Positions 24,643-36,960 of a stretch of 64,000 nt of DNA are shown here, one piece after another. Positions within the stretch are counted from its first letter, which is position 1, and every line of letters starts with the position of its first letter. This DNA comes from Casuarina equisetifolia (lineage: Eukaryota > Streptophyta > Magnoliopsida > Fagales > Casuarinaceae). Location of the stretch: contig CM052362.1 of the NCBI GenBank assembly GCA_028551475.1, forward strand, positions 16,236,521-16,300,520, in the 5' to 3' direction. A model generated the notes under the pieces. The model made no database searches. It saw only the letters and a list, made by a program, of their open reading frames with translations, and was not told the origin of the DNA. A program made the position numbers and the translations under genes.

Positions 24643-24930
24643 ATGGCGCAGACGCAGGCGGGAAGAGACATAGATGATCTGCCGAAGAACGCGGCGAACT
24701 ACACGGCTCTGACGCCGCTGTGGTTTCTGGAGAGAGCAGCTCTGGTGCATCCGACTCGAGTTTCGGTGGTCCACGGATCCCGGCGCTACACGTGGCGGGA
24801 GACGTACCAACGCTGTCGTCGACTCGCCTCAGCTATCTCCAATCATTCCATCGGCCTCGCCTGCACGGTAACTCTCCTCCCCTTCTTATCTCTTCACTCC
24901 TTGTTTGCTTCCCCTGAAAATGACTAGTAA

Positions 24931-24978
<48 letters not shown>

Positions 24979-27669
24979 TTGATTTTTTATTTTTTATTTT
25001 TATTTTTTAAAATATTGCACGATAGACCACGAGCTCGTCACCAGGAGATCTTATGAAGTTGATGCTGGACAACTAGGTTGGGCTTTTTCATATTTAGAGT
25101 AGGGGCCTATACGGCACTGTCGTAATATTTTAATACGTGTCCTGATTTGATTCGTGCATGGCCTCAGTGGGTCAACGTAAATGAACGGTTTTTATCGCGC
25201 CAATTGAAGAAAGCGTTTTCTTTTTTTAGGCGTGGGGCATAACCTGTTTGGAGGACGGGTGGTGATTCCAGACCTGGGATTGCAGTTGTGTGAGCCTGGG
25301 CTTCCGATTGATATTTCTGAGTTATGTTTATTTTGTGTCTATGTTGTTTTAGTTGGTCCCAACAGTCTTGTATTTAAAAGTAAATCCTGAAATTTATCTG
25401 CCAACCCCATTTAAGCTTTGCCCCATTTATGTGTATGTATTAAGAAAGTAGCCTGAAACAAGAAGGATATACTATTTCGATTGTCCAAAAGAGCAACATA
25501 AGAAGTGAAGAAAACAATGAAGATGGTGATCTATAGGAAATTGCTTAAAAGATATACCTTATTGTTTCAGTTGGTTTGAACTAATCTTGCTTAAAGATCA
25601 TACATACAGCTCCTGGACACATGGGGTACGCCATAAATAGTAAAAGGAAAAAACAAAGAAGATGGTGATATGTAAGAAAATATAAAAGATACATGTTGGG
25701 AATATCTTGCTTGTGGACGTCAAATAAATTCATCTTTTTTGGTTCCTTACCTGCCATAATGGTCTACCTAGGAATTTTAGAATCGCTAGTTATGTTGATA
25801 GTTTCATTTCATTAACAGTTTGCGTTCTGGACCCTTGTTACTGTACCCATTGAAAAAGCATATATCTTAGAAGAAACCATCTTACATGTATCGTGTGATG
25901 TGTTTCAACGCTATTTTAAGGGTTCTGCTCACACGTCATTCCAACCCCTATCTGGGTTTCATCCATTGCCTTCATTTTCTGGTCTTTGTGATGTTTTTTA
26001 GGTAGTATGCTTTGCTAATTTCTTCTTTCTGATGTTTGCTAACAGGTAGCAGTAATTGCGCCAAATGTCCCTGTTATGTATGAAGCTCATTTTGGGGTTC
26101 CAATGGCTGGAGCGGTTGTAAATGCTGTGAATATTCGTCTAAATGCAGCAACCATTGCTTTCCTTCTTAATCATTCATCAGCTTCAGCCGTGCTGGTGGA
26201 TCAAGAGTTTTTTGTTTTGGCAGAGGAAGCGCTTAAAATTATGGCAGAGAAAAACAAAAGCTATAAGCGTCCACTTTTAATTGTCGTAGGAGATGAAACT
26301 TGCGATCCCAATGCACTCAAATATGCTTTGAGAAAAGGGGCCATTGATTATGAGAAATTCTTGGAAACTGGTGACCCTGACTTTGCTTGGAAACCACCAG
26401 AGGATGAGTGGCAGAGCATTGCTTTGGGATATACATCTGGTACTACATCTAGTCCTAAGGGGGTGGTGTTGCATCACCGAGGGGCATATCTCATGTCCTT
26501 GGGTAATCCCGTTATCTGGGGTATGAATGAAGGAGCTGTATATCTGTGGACTCTACCCATGTTCCATTGTAATGGTTGGTGCTTCACTTGGACTCTTGCA
26601 GCTGTTTGTGGTACAAGCATATGCCTTCGCCAGGTAAATCAGTTGGTTTGGAAAATGCATAGCATATTTATTTGAGTGTCTAAAAAGGAATTATGCAATC
26701 TTTATTATGAAAATTTAACCTCTAGCACCATCCTGTTGATTTTAGCAAATTTTCATAGTCTTTTTGGTGCTTCAGGTTACAGCTAAGGCCGTCTATTCAG
26801 CCATAGCCAACCATGGTGTGACTCACTTTTGTGCGGCCCCTGTGGTCCTTAACACAATAGTTAATGCCCCAGCTGAAGAAACTATCCTTCCTCTCCCCCA
26901 TGTCGTTCATGTAATGACAGCAGGTGCAGCCCCACCTCCGTCTGTTCTCTTGGGAATGTCTCAAAAAGGCTTCCGTGTGACCCACACTTACGGTCTCTCT
27001 GAAACCTATGGCCCGTCCACTTTATGTGCATGGAAGCCTGAATGGGACTCGCTGGCCCCCGAAACCCAAGCCCGCCTTAATGCACGCCAAGGTGTCCGCT
27101 ATGTCTGTTTGGAAGGCCTAGATGTTGTCAATCCTAAAACCATGGAACCTGTACCTGCTGATGGAACTACCGCAGGGGAGATAGTATTCCGTGGTAATGT
27201 TGTGATGAAGGGCTACTTAAAGAACCCAAAAGCAAATGAAGAGGCTTTTGCTAATGGGTGGTATCATTCAGGAGATATCGCTGTAAAGAACCCAGATGGA
27301 TATATAGAAATCAAGGATAGGTCGAAAGATATCATCATATCTGGAGGGGAAAACATTAGTAGCTTGGAGGTAGAAAATACTCTGTATCATCACCCAGCAA
27401 TCCTGGAGACAGCAGTTGTGGCCAGGCCGGACCAGCGATGGGGGGAGTCTCCTTGTGCTTTTGTGACATTAAAGCCCGGCATTGATAAGTCTGATGACCA
27501 ACGTGTGATTGAAGATATATTGAAGTTCTGCCGAGCTAAGATGCCTGCTTATTGGGTCCCAAAATCGGTGATCATAGGGCCATTGCCAAAGACGGCTACT
27601 GGTAAGGTTCAGAAGCATGTGCTGAGGGCCAGAGCGAAAGAGTTGGGGTCTATCATGAGTAAATTGTGA
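24643..27669 (+). CDS. AAE1: peroxisomal acyl-activating enzyme, AAE1/benzoate-CoA ligase type (three exons)
   Basis: ATP-dependent carboxylate-CoA ligase of the adenylate-forming superfamily; the acid substrate cannot be read from sequence. Exons are 24643-24867, 26046-26633 and 26776-27669, all phase 0, GT-AG, giving 568 residues. The AMP-binding P-loop YTSGTTSSPKGV lies near 204-215. The core motifs GLSETYGP, GWYHSGDIAVKNPDGY, IKDRSKDIIISGGENISS and the C-terminal catalytic-lysine loop PKTATGKVQKH are all intact. The protein ends SKL, a canonical type 1 peroxisomal signal. The start at MAQTQAG is chosen because it follows a TATA box by about 65 bases and family homology begins just after it; an in-frame ATG at 24505 lies upstream of the TATA box. 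A broken copy of exons 2-3 lies at 40893-41960. Confidence 0.93.
24936..24976. repeat. (AG)n microsatellite in AAE intron 1
   Basis: About 20 uninterrupted AG units, starting some 70 bases after the exon 1 donor. Confidence 0.95.
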
Positions 27670-28921
27670 GTGAGTGAAAGAGGAAAATAAAATATGATAA
27701 AAGATGTCTTAGTGCTCAAGATGTTATGTTTGTCTCTTTAGAAAGTTTGCTGTCCGGTGATAATTTAAAATAAAACTATAGCATTTGATCTGTTGTGATG
27801 AATCTTAGTTGTGTAACGTGCACATATAGACTTGATGTAGCTGAGATTTCATCTGCAGAAGCGTCAAAAAAAAAGTGCATTGTTCGAGTTTAGTAACGCA
27901 GTTAAGTACTTTTGTTGAACCATATTGGTTTGAGTCAAGGAAATCCCAAATTGTCATAGCAATGTATAGCAGGTGTTGTATTAAACTAAATACCCTGCTT
28001 CTAAAAGGCCCGGAATCCCATTTCATTGATTTTGTTGAACCATTCATCAACCAAGATAGGATCCAATTATAACGTAAAAGTAGGACAGGGATCTGTATAC
28101 TTCGACATCAAGACATAATAAAACATGAATGAAACTAGGCCCATTTTAGATGGGGTTGTGAGCGAATATGAAGATGTTGAACGTTGATAACTCATATTCC
28201 AGTTGCAAGTGCACAGGTTATAGTTTGTACATATACATTAAATCTGCTCTATTACTTGTAACTTATTTTAGATGGGTACGACTCTCTTTAAATAACGGAA
28301 AAAAAAAAAGTCCACTTGGGCGTCGTTCTTTGGAAGAGTCTTCTAGGCGTCCAATTAGATGTTACCGAGGGGGCCTCATTTTCTTTTCGATTGCAAGTTG
28401 TGTTTCGGCACCGATTTGGGCCCATAACATGGGTTGCCATGGCTTAGACGTTATGTGATTGAATGTTTTGTGCATGGATTGACACCAAGAATCTTATCGC
28501 GAAAAGCGTAGGTCAGAAAATCATTGTCCCAATGGAAATCTTGATCTGGACAAACTGCTTTCCAGGCCGACGAGGGGAACACTTGGGCCTTGTGGTTGGC
28601 CAATAAAGGCCAATATTCACCGATAGAATAGTGTCTAGGAACACTTACAATTTTACTTTCGTCTGATTGACAGAAAAGTGAAAATGGATGTGATTTGGAT
28701 TGTGTGGCTAAAGGAACCTAAAGCGTGCCGTAAAAGGATTGGGACAGTGAACTGATTGGGAAATGTAACTTAATACCACTAAAAAGGTATGCAAGGAAGA
28801 ACATTGCGGTTATTCATCTGTGAATTGGTGAATATGTGTGAATCAGGCTTCAATTTCTTCCTTTTTAAAGTGTTCTGCTCCAGCTTTAAAGTTGGGAGAC
28901 AAGACAGACCAGAATATATCC

Positions 28922-29040
28922 TATTAGAATGTAACAGTCCATCCTAAAATCTTATAGTATTAAGTGAAAAATTCTCATCACTTATAATATTACAGGCTCA
29001 TCCTCTCACTTCCAATGTCGGATAATACTCACCTTTAACA
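28922..29040. mobile_element. 119-base insertion with 5-base target duplication TATCC
   Basis: Copy B reads through the site without it (GAATATATCCCAAC near 48793). In copy A the same site is split: TATCC at 28917-28921, the insert, then TATCC at 29041-29045. Most of the insert (28930-29040) starts TG and ends CA. A related sequence lies at 52085-52199. It may be a small solo LTR or another non-autonomous element; it encodes nothing. Confidence 0.7.
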
Positions 29041-30065
29041 TATCCCAACTTTTTGGGCAATGCCTGCAACGTTGCCAAAAAGTTGCCGAAGAAGTAATGA
29101 AGTTGGAGGATGATAAGGAAAGCTGAATCACAATGGGATAGTTGGAAGGCCTGTCCGTTGGGCCAACGATGCAGTACTTTCAGGACAAGAATAAGATATC
29201 CAATCGGGATAGCACCCATGCCATCCCTGGCGAATATTAGTGGTCCATATTTATGATCTAGTTGGGCCAGCTTGGCCGTGCTGGTCTTTCTCTTTCGCTC
29301 TTAATTTGTCATTTGAGACCAGTTGCCCTCCACTGCTACGGCAACCATACAACTCATGCATGAAAATCTTGTCACAGACTTGGGATCAATTGCAAATCAC
29401 AAGTAAAACCACAGAAACAACTTAGGAACATGCTGACATTAAATGTCACTAGTAAGGGTCTAGAGAACCCACGTGCATGAAACACGATCCATATTCAGTG
29501 AGGTTCATGCTCGGACAATATCTTGGAGGATATGTTTTCGTCGGCTCCGGCAGAATTTTAAGGTTAGAAGGGTGATGCACTACGGGGACATGAAAGGTGG
29601 CCGAAAAGGAGGTCCTGAGTGGTCGATATCCATATCCAGTTTGTCATTTTCATCCTTGTCTCCGACGGACATTGACAAATATAAAACGAATAAAAACAAA
29701 AGACTAATATTTTGATGGCAAAATACTAACGCATGATAGAAGAAAGGTCCTTCTTGCTTAATATATATATATATATATCTATATGGGCTGTCTCTTTTTC
29801 CACCTTGTTTATCTTTTTGGAAAGGCATTGTCTTTTAAAAGCATTTACAAACTGCGAATACAATAATCACGGAAATAAAACAAAAAGAAAAACTAATAAG
29901 ATAAATCAACAAAAAATAAATCTCGTCTAACCATTAAGTTCTTTAAATCTGGATAATGCTGACTATTAAAACATTCTCATGAGTTCTACTCGTGGAATTC
30001 AATCCATTTTATCCGAGTAATGAATATCTTTACGCAATACCTTGTACGTTCAAGTTTAATAAATA

Positions 30066-30355
30066 TCATATCCCATTTGGCATCTACAAATCCCTAAAGT
30101 AAATGAGATCTCCATTAATTCGGCTACATTGAATTCGTCGATCATATTTCCTACTATAGAAATTAGTCCTAATTAAAGGAAATCCTAATTTGAAACCTAG
30201 GCACGTGTCTTATCTCATTTGACATCTACAAATCCGTCTAGCAATAAATGAGATCTTCATTAATTGAGCTCCATTGAGTTCGTGGATTAAATTTCCTATT
30301 ACAGAAATTACTACTAATTAAAGGAAATCTTAATTTAAAAATAGGCACGTAACAT
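30066..30355. repeat. two-unit tandem repeat of about 143 bases, copy A
   Basis: Each unit runs from TCCCATTTGGCATCTACAAA (or TCTCATTTGACATCTACAAA) through CATTAATT, GAAATTA and CTAATTAAAGGAAATC to AGGCACGT. The pair is also present in copy B, so it predates the segmental duplication. Confidence 0.8.
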
Positions 30356-31864
30356 TTCCTTTTTTAACTTCTACCCGGAGATAGCTTATGAGTGATATCC
30401 GCTATATGGGTGTATTTATTTTTGGCAGATGGAAAATCAATATTTAATTACGGCAAGAGTGATGTCAAACAATTTGTTGATAAGCGCTTTGACATTAGGT
30501 GTATGTGTTTATTAAAGGAAAAACAAAAGTCAAACGAAATTTCCTAATTTCCTTTTTCTAGAAACTAGTCAACAGTTGCGAAACCATATATATATATATA
30601 TATATAATCTTCTTTTTTGGGTCTTTTATTAGTTATAGAGACTTTTGAGAGGTACGATACTTTTTAATTTTCACCTTTGAATCCTACTTACATAAGGTAA
30701 CATTTTGTCTAAGTTAATCACTCACTGTGGTTCTTTGAAAAAGGAAACTGCGAGAAAGAAAAATATTACCAAGGGAAAACTTGCAGAGGAATAAGGAAGG
30801 ATTTTGAGAATTGATCCAGATGCATTCAATACGTATCCCATCATTGCAAGCATGTGAAGCAGACTCTTGTGGGTCTTTCCACACTCGGTAGGTATAACAT
30901 GCATCATTTAAGCTAAAAGTCTGGCAATCAGGGAAAAGAATTATTGGAATAATTATAGATGAGTGCTTCAGATATTATCAATTCTACCAATTAGGAATCC
31001 GACTCACATATATAGGTATAAGCCTATCGATACACAAATTATAGAATAAAATAAAGGGATTTCCCCCCTGGTTTAAGCACCAAGGGTTGCTCGCAAGGCA
31101 TACAGAAGGAATAAACAATAGGACAAATATGATGTATTTCATCCCTGGTAAAACCTGTAAAAGTCACGAGATTTTCTTTCGTGGATGTGCAGTCAGTCCA
31201 ATGTATCATGAGGAAATAAGTTTCTGGACTTCCTGAACAAGTGAAACCAAAATCAATTGCCTATAGTATAGTCCAGACTACACCTGATAACGAGGTTCCA
31301 GAAGCAGTCAAAATTTGACTTAATCTCCATGACAAAGCTTTCTTGTGACCCAATGTAACCGGGATGTTTTTTCTAGTTTCTTTTTTCATTCCATCACTTG
31401 ACGATTTTCAACCTATATTTGGGATATAAGAGGAGCTGGATGCGAGAGATCATCATTTTTCTCTTCTATATAGGTGGCCTTACATGTCCTTTAGAGTACC
31501 ACAGAAATCCAGATTGAATTAGTCCGCTAAAATCTCAAGAATTTCCATATGTGTAATCCGGTTGCAGTTGCAGTTGCAGGCTAATCTTTATCCTTTTGAC
31601 CCGCTACCTATATTAAGCGTCACCTGTTCGGGGACATTGATGTCTTATTTTCATGAAAATGATAAAAAGCAGCGGCTTTTGTAAGTATGTCGTGATTTAG
31701 TGCTGCAAACGTGATAATCGGCGGCCATGTTCTTTACATGAATGAAAGAAATTCGCTCGTCCGCGATCTTTTTGCCTAGTTAATCAAAACTTTCCTTACT
31801 GTGCACCACGATTATGGATCATGTATTTACTCACTCACTCACTTACTCATCCCTCTCTTGCTTT

Positions 31865-31868
<4 letters not shown>

Positions 31869-31909
<41 letters not shown>
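31869..31909. repeat. (CT)n microsatellite upstream of BXL1 copy A
   Basis: About 20 CT units, some 125 bases upstream of the TATA box. The counterpart in copy B (53782-53803) has about 11 units. Confidence 0.95.
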
Positions 31910-31911
<2 letters not shown>

Positions 31912-32091
31912 CCGTCTCTCTGTCTATCTGTTTTTCTGTTTAGCTTTCTCTTTTTAGCATCATCGACGTGGAAATCCAACCAGAAAATCTAATCCCTTCC
32001 ATCATGACCACCCTCCAAAGGCAACCATCGGCTATATATACACCTCTAATAGCTTGTCCCTTAACCCAAACCAAGCCTTCTCTATCCCCAC

Positions 32092-35000
32092 ATGGCTTTC
32101 CACAATAGGCAGCCGTTGTCCACATCCTTCTGGTTGATCTCCCTTGCCACTCTTTTGTGTGTTTCATTTTGTGTCACGGAAGGTCGCCAGCCATTCGCGT
32201 GCGACCCCAAGGATGGGCTGACCAGGAACCTTAGGTTCTGTAGGACAGAGCTGCCTATACGCGTGAGAGTGCAGGACTTGATCGGAAGGCTGACCCTGCA
32301 GGAGAAAGTTCAGCTTCTGGTGAACAATGCCACGGCCGTGCCGAGGCTGGGCATCCAGTTGTACAACTGGTGGTCCGAGGCTCTTCATGGGGTGTCCGAT
32401 ACTGGCCCCGCTGTTAAATTTGGTGGTGCCTTTCCCGGCGCAACTAGTTTTCCTCAAGTCATCACCACCGCTGCTTCCTTCAACGAGTCACTTTGGGAGG
32501 AAATCGGACGGGTAAGGCTGCATTTTTTTCTTATTTGTTTGTTACATTTTTTTGTGGAGAAAGAAAACGAAAGGAGTGTTTCTTTTTTGTTTTTAAATTC
32601 TGTCTTCGTCCCTTGGGTAAGTCGGACCCGTGAAAAGGTCAAAGAGGGTCATATGACACAGGCTGCATATAATTTGAAGAGAAAAAGACAACAAAAGGAA
32701 ACATGCGAAAGGGCAGTTTGGACGAGCAAGTCTTCCGCAACATGCCAATTTTGCATGCATGGGACTTCCATGTCTTTGCTTTTAACAAACCCATCATGAT
32801 TCGACCAATCTCCAGCCGATTCTAAGTTTCAGTTTGTCGTTGTTGTCTTTGATGGCATTATCATCACGTAAAATTGCGTTCATCCTCATCTTTCCCTAAG
32901 GTTATTATTATATGTTTTGAGTTCCTGTCTTGGTATTGATTCCATTCTTGACAAAGGAGGGAATCCCACGGAATTGGCTATTTTGTAATAAGATTTGGTA
33001 TTGTATTGGGTAAGATATTTTATTTAGTTGTTTTAAAAAGAAAAAATTCATGTTGCATTGGTTGTTTGTTGTTGAGTGTGATGGAATCCAAGCCAGCTTT
33101 GTAGGTTTGGCCATGCTAAGAACAGAATAATGGGTGTGCAGGTGGTGTCCGATGAAGCTAGAGCCATGTACAACGGAGAAACGGCTGGGTTGACATATTG
33201 GAGTCCCAACGTGAACATACTCAGAGACCCTCGATGGGGTCGGGGGCAAGAGACTCCCGGTGAAGACCCCGTTCTTTCTGCAAAATATGCTGTCAGATAT
33301 GTCACGGGACTTCAAGGTCAAACTTCGGGAAACCGGCTCAAGGTCGCCGCATGTTGCAAGCATTACACCGCCTACGATCTTGATAATTGGAACGGGGTGG
33401 ACCGCTTCCATTTCAACGCCTTGGTAAGCATTTTCTCTAGCACTCTGATGATATTCAACAATGTCATGCTCTTGTTTTGGTAACTTTTATCGCCCATATG
33501 AAATCTGGTCTCCCCATTTATCTGTAGTTGAAATAACACCTGCATTTGCATGCACGGAACACATACTACTTTAACATTTGATCAATTACCGTGAGCAAAA
33601 TTGATAAAAGTTGGACCATCCAATCGTAATAAGTTGTGGACCTAAAATGGGTAGTCAATTTCTTTAGTTGTCCTCAAGAATGTGTCATGCAAAGGGTGGC
33701 TGAGAAAAAGAAACGGCAAAACCCGATAACGAATAACTTGATTGTGCAGCTGCCTCTAAAATTAGCCTTCCTTTGAAAATACATCGTCAAGAAAATATAT
33801 TTTGACGGGTGCAGGTCAGCAAGCAGGACTTGCAGGACACCTACAACGTGCCATTCGAGGCATGTGTGCGGAAAGGGAAGGTCTCCAGTGTAATGTGCTC
33901 ATACAATCAAGTCAATGGACAGCCCACTTGTACTAATACTGATCTGCTTAAGAGGACAATACGTGGAAAATGGGCCCTGAATGGGTGAGTCCTACAGTCT
34001 TCATGTGGAGGCTAAGTTGTTAATTTTGATGATCTTGTTTTGTAGGGCAACTAAATAGGTGGCTCTTGATTTTTGGTATGATTAACTGATAGTCCACCCT
34101 TATTATTTTTGACGGGCCCCTATAGGTACATCGTCTCTGACTGTGATTCTGTACAAGTTCTCTACGAGAGTCAACACTACACGAAAACACCAGAAGAAGC
34201 TGCTGCGGATACAATCAAAGCAGGTTAGTGATAGAAAAAATAAGCAATTTTTACCATAAGAGATTTTATCTAAGCTTGTCAAACGGGATAAATGGATTGT
34301 TGCAGGCTTGGACCTGGACTGTGGACCCTACTTGGCAACGTACACAGAGGGGGCAGTGGCGAAAGGATTGGTAAGTGAGGGTGATATTAACAATGCCTTG
34401 GCAAACACAATTACGGTCCAGATGAGGCTAGGAATGTTCGACGGTGAGCCATCAGCCCACCCATATGGTAATCTTGGCCCAAGTGATGTGTGCACCCCAC
34501 CCCACAAACAGCTAGCCCTTGAGGCTGCCCGACAAGGTACTGTTCTGCTTAAAAATCTTGGGAAGTCGTTGCCACTTTCCACTACGCGTCACCGGCTTGT
34601 AGCAGTCATTGGGCCTAATTCCGTAGCCACCCTTACGATGATTGGGAATTATGCCGGTAAGTCTTCGTTACAAGAGCAAATAGCAAAATAAACACTAACG
34701 TAAATAATAGTTGCACTCAAACACTTTTAAGTTTATATGATGTAGGTGTTCCATGTGGTTACACAAGCCCGCTACAAGGCATAGGGAGATATGCTCGGAC
34801 TAATTACCAAGCAGGATGCGTGGATGTTGGCTGCAATGGGACCCAGCAATTTGGACAGGCAGAGGCTGCAGCCCAGCAAGCTGATGCTACTGTTTTGGTA
34901 ATGGGACTTGACCAATCCATTGAGGCAGAAGGCAGGGACAGGGTAGGGCTACTTTTACCAGGATACCAACAAGAGCTTGTTACAAGGGTCGCCAACGTAT

Positions 35001-35837
35001 CAAAAGGCCCTACCATATTGGTGTTGATGAGTGGGGGGCCTGTTGATGTAGCTTTCGCCAACAATGATCCACGCATCGGTGGCATCATCTGGGCTGGCTA
35101 TCCTGGTCAGGATGGAGGAGCTGCCATTGCTGATGTTCTATTTGGTGCAACCAATCCAGGTAAATACACTACTTCAAAATTTGCCTTGACTCGATCGGAA
35201 ATATGGCTAATTCTCTCATTTGATGTTCTATTCATCAGAAGGAAAACTACCTATGACATGGTACCCACAAAGTTACGTGGATAACTTGCCGATGACAGAC
35301 ATGGCCATGAGAGCAGACCCATCAAGAGGCTATCCCGGTCGAACCTACCGATTCTACAAGGGCCCTGTAGTGTACCATTTTGGTTACGGTTTGAGCTACA
35401 CCAAATTTTCTCACACTGTAGCCCGAGCTCCGGAAAAGATTTCACTTTCGTTTACCAATGTCAGTGCCTTGGAAAACTCGACCATGTCAAGCACGGGTGT
35501 CAAGATGAGGCACGTAAACTGCAATACAGAATCAGTAGGTGTTCACGTTGATGTGAAAAATACAGGACCAATGGACGGGACTCAAACACTTCTTGTTTTC
35601 TCAACCCCGCCTTCTGGGAAGGGGGCCTCAAACAAGCAATTAGTAAGCTTTATGAAAGTTCATTTAGTAGCTGGGTCTCAGCAGCGCGTCAGGATTGGTA
35701 TTCGTCCATGCAAGCACCTCAGTGTCGTTGACGAATTTGGAGATCGAAGAATTCCAGTGGGTGACCATAAACTTCACATAGCGGATCTCCAGTATTCCAT
35801 CTCAGTCCAAGCAAATCTGCCAGGGATTCAATCTTAA
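32092..35837 (+). CDS. BXL1: beta-xylosidase / alpha-arabinofuranosidase, BXL1 type, copy A (GH3, seven exons)
   Basis: Secreted wall enzyme that trims xylose and arabinose from xylan and arabinan; in Arabidopsis BXL1 acts in seed-coat mucilage and wall remodelling. Exons: 32092-32511, 33142-33423, 33815-33984, 34126-34223, 34306-34656, 34746-35159, 35239-35837; all in phase, 777 residues (Arabidopsis BXL1 is similar in length). A signal peptide spans about 1-30. The GH3 N-terminal domain shows [27 protein letters not shown] and the [10 protein letters not shown] motif with the predicted nucleophile Asp296. The GH3 C-terminal domain has VAVIGPN and [13 protein letters not shown]; a fibronectin III-like domain follows ([10 protein letters not shown]). 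An oddity is [10 protein letters not shown] where plant members, including copy B, have [10 protein letters not shown]. At exon 7, NPEGKLP replaces the usual NPGGKLP. Confidence 0.94.
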
Positions 35838-36960
35838 TGGTTAATCACCAAGCTCGACTTTCTTCCTACACTACCTTGTTTAATAAACCACTATGGAAAG
35901 ATAAACCATGGTGTCCGAGATTGACCCCATTGGTAAGAGAGCAATGCCAAAAGAAAGAAAGAACAAAGCAGGATAGGGGATTTTTGGGTTTCTAATTGTA
36001 AGATTACAATCATTATTTAGACAGTCTAGGTTTTCAGGATTGAAAATCCACAAGTTCAATAAATAGCCTAAGGCTGTGTTGGAAACCTCCAGTAGGATGT
36101 ACCTCTCAATTTCAAGTGAAAGATTTGGAAGAATATGGATTGCAAATCTATGGTTGCTTTGATAGTTCCATGAAGTTGTCTTTGAGAGCTTCTTTTACTC
36201 TCCAGTGACTTAACAATCCGTTATTATCATTATAATTTTTGGCTAAGAATAAATTGCTTTTTTTTTTTTTTAAACTTTTACTTAACCTTGAGGAGGATTC
36301 AATCGGGGTTGATGAAGTACCTAACAACAGGTAACCTAGTCTCTTGCGGGGTTGACCATTGACAAGGACAAGGTTTTAGAAACGTTAAGAGCAGCCACAA
36401 GTTCAAGTGCTACTGGTTTTAAGAAGTTTGACTTCCGTTGCAATAAATACATATCACTCTAGTCGATTAAAAATGACAAAATATCTTAGGCTGAACAGTT
36501 GAGAAACACAGAAGAAATTTAGTGAATTTTTCTAGCGGACGTTTCTTTCAATTTTTGGGTAGTTATTATGTTTACTAAACCAGAAAATGACTCAATTTTA
36601 CGGCGTTATTACATATTTCAGGGACGTTTTAGCTTCCTTGGTAAACTGAAAGCATTTCAAACTTTGAACCGTCAATGGGGGAGAGGGGGGGAATATGGTG
36701 AGGAGGGGCGTCGGTGTGGGAGGGTGGCTTGCACATGACACAATGTCCGATGTGGGTTTTTGATGGCAACCTGATGGCGATATCCTAACGGGGCCATGAA
36801 GACATAAATCACAACGTTTCTAATATTATATTTGCTTGTATTGAAGCTGAAATGAGATTTTATTTTTTATATGTAGAATTCTTTGCTTGTTGGTGGTCCT
36901 TTGCAGACTTCAAATCCGTCGTGTCAAAACCTTAGCTGCCATTTTAGTAATCATCATCAC
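35838..36960. other. 3' flank of BXL1 copy A, end of duplicated block
   Basis: It contains AATAAA at 36058-36063 and no gene. It matches 58275-59370 up to the GTGTCAAAA block near 36930, after which the two copies diverge. Confidence 0.7.

Larger units (their letters stand above)
27670..32091. other. spacer between AAE and BXL1 copy A, including the BXL1-A promoter
   Basis: No complete gene is visible. The stretch is matched in copy B over most of its length. It holds a short insertion (28922-29040), a two-unit repeat of about 143 bases (30066-30355), TA runs (29761-29778, 30588-30606), a small open frame conserved in copy B (28306-28458), a CT microsatellite (31869-31909) and a TATATATA at 32033-32040, about 50 bases before the BXL1 start codon. 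Confidence 0.6.
26073..36930. repeat. segmental duplication, copy A
   Basis: From within AAE exon 2 to about 1.1 kb after the first BXL1 gene, this sequence is matched in the same order and orientation by 40893-59370. Matching blocks include AAE exons 2-3 with the intron between them, the spacer (27670-32091 against 47540-53992), the BXL1 promoter, all BXL1 exons and introns, and the 3' flank (35838-36930 against 58275-59370). Intergenic as well as exonic DNA is alike, so the copy was DNA-mediated. Confidence 0.9.
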
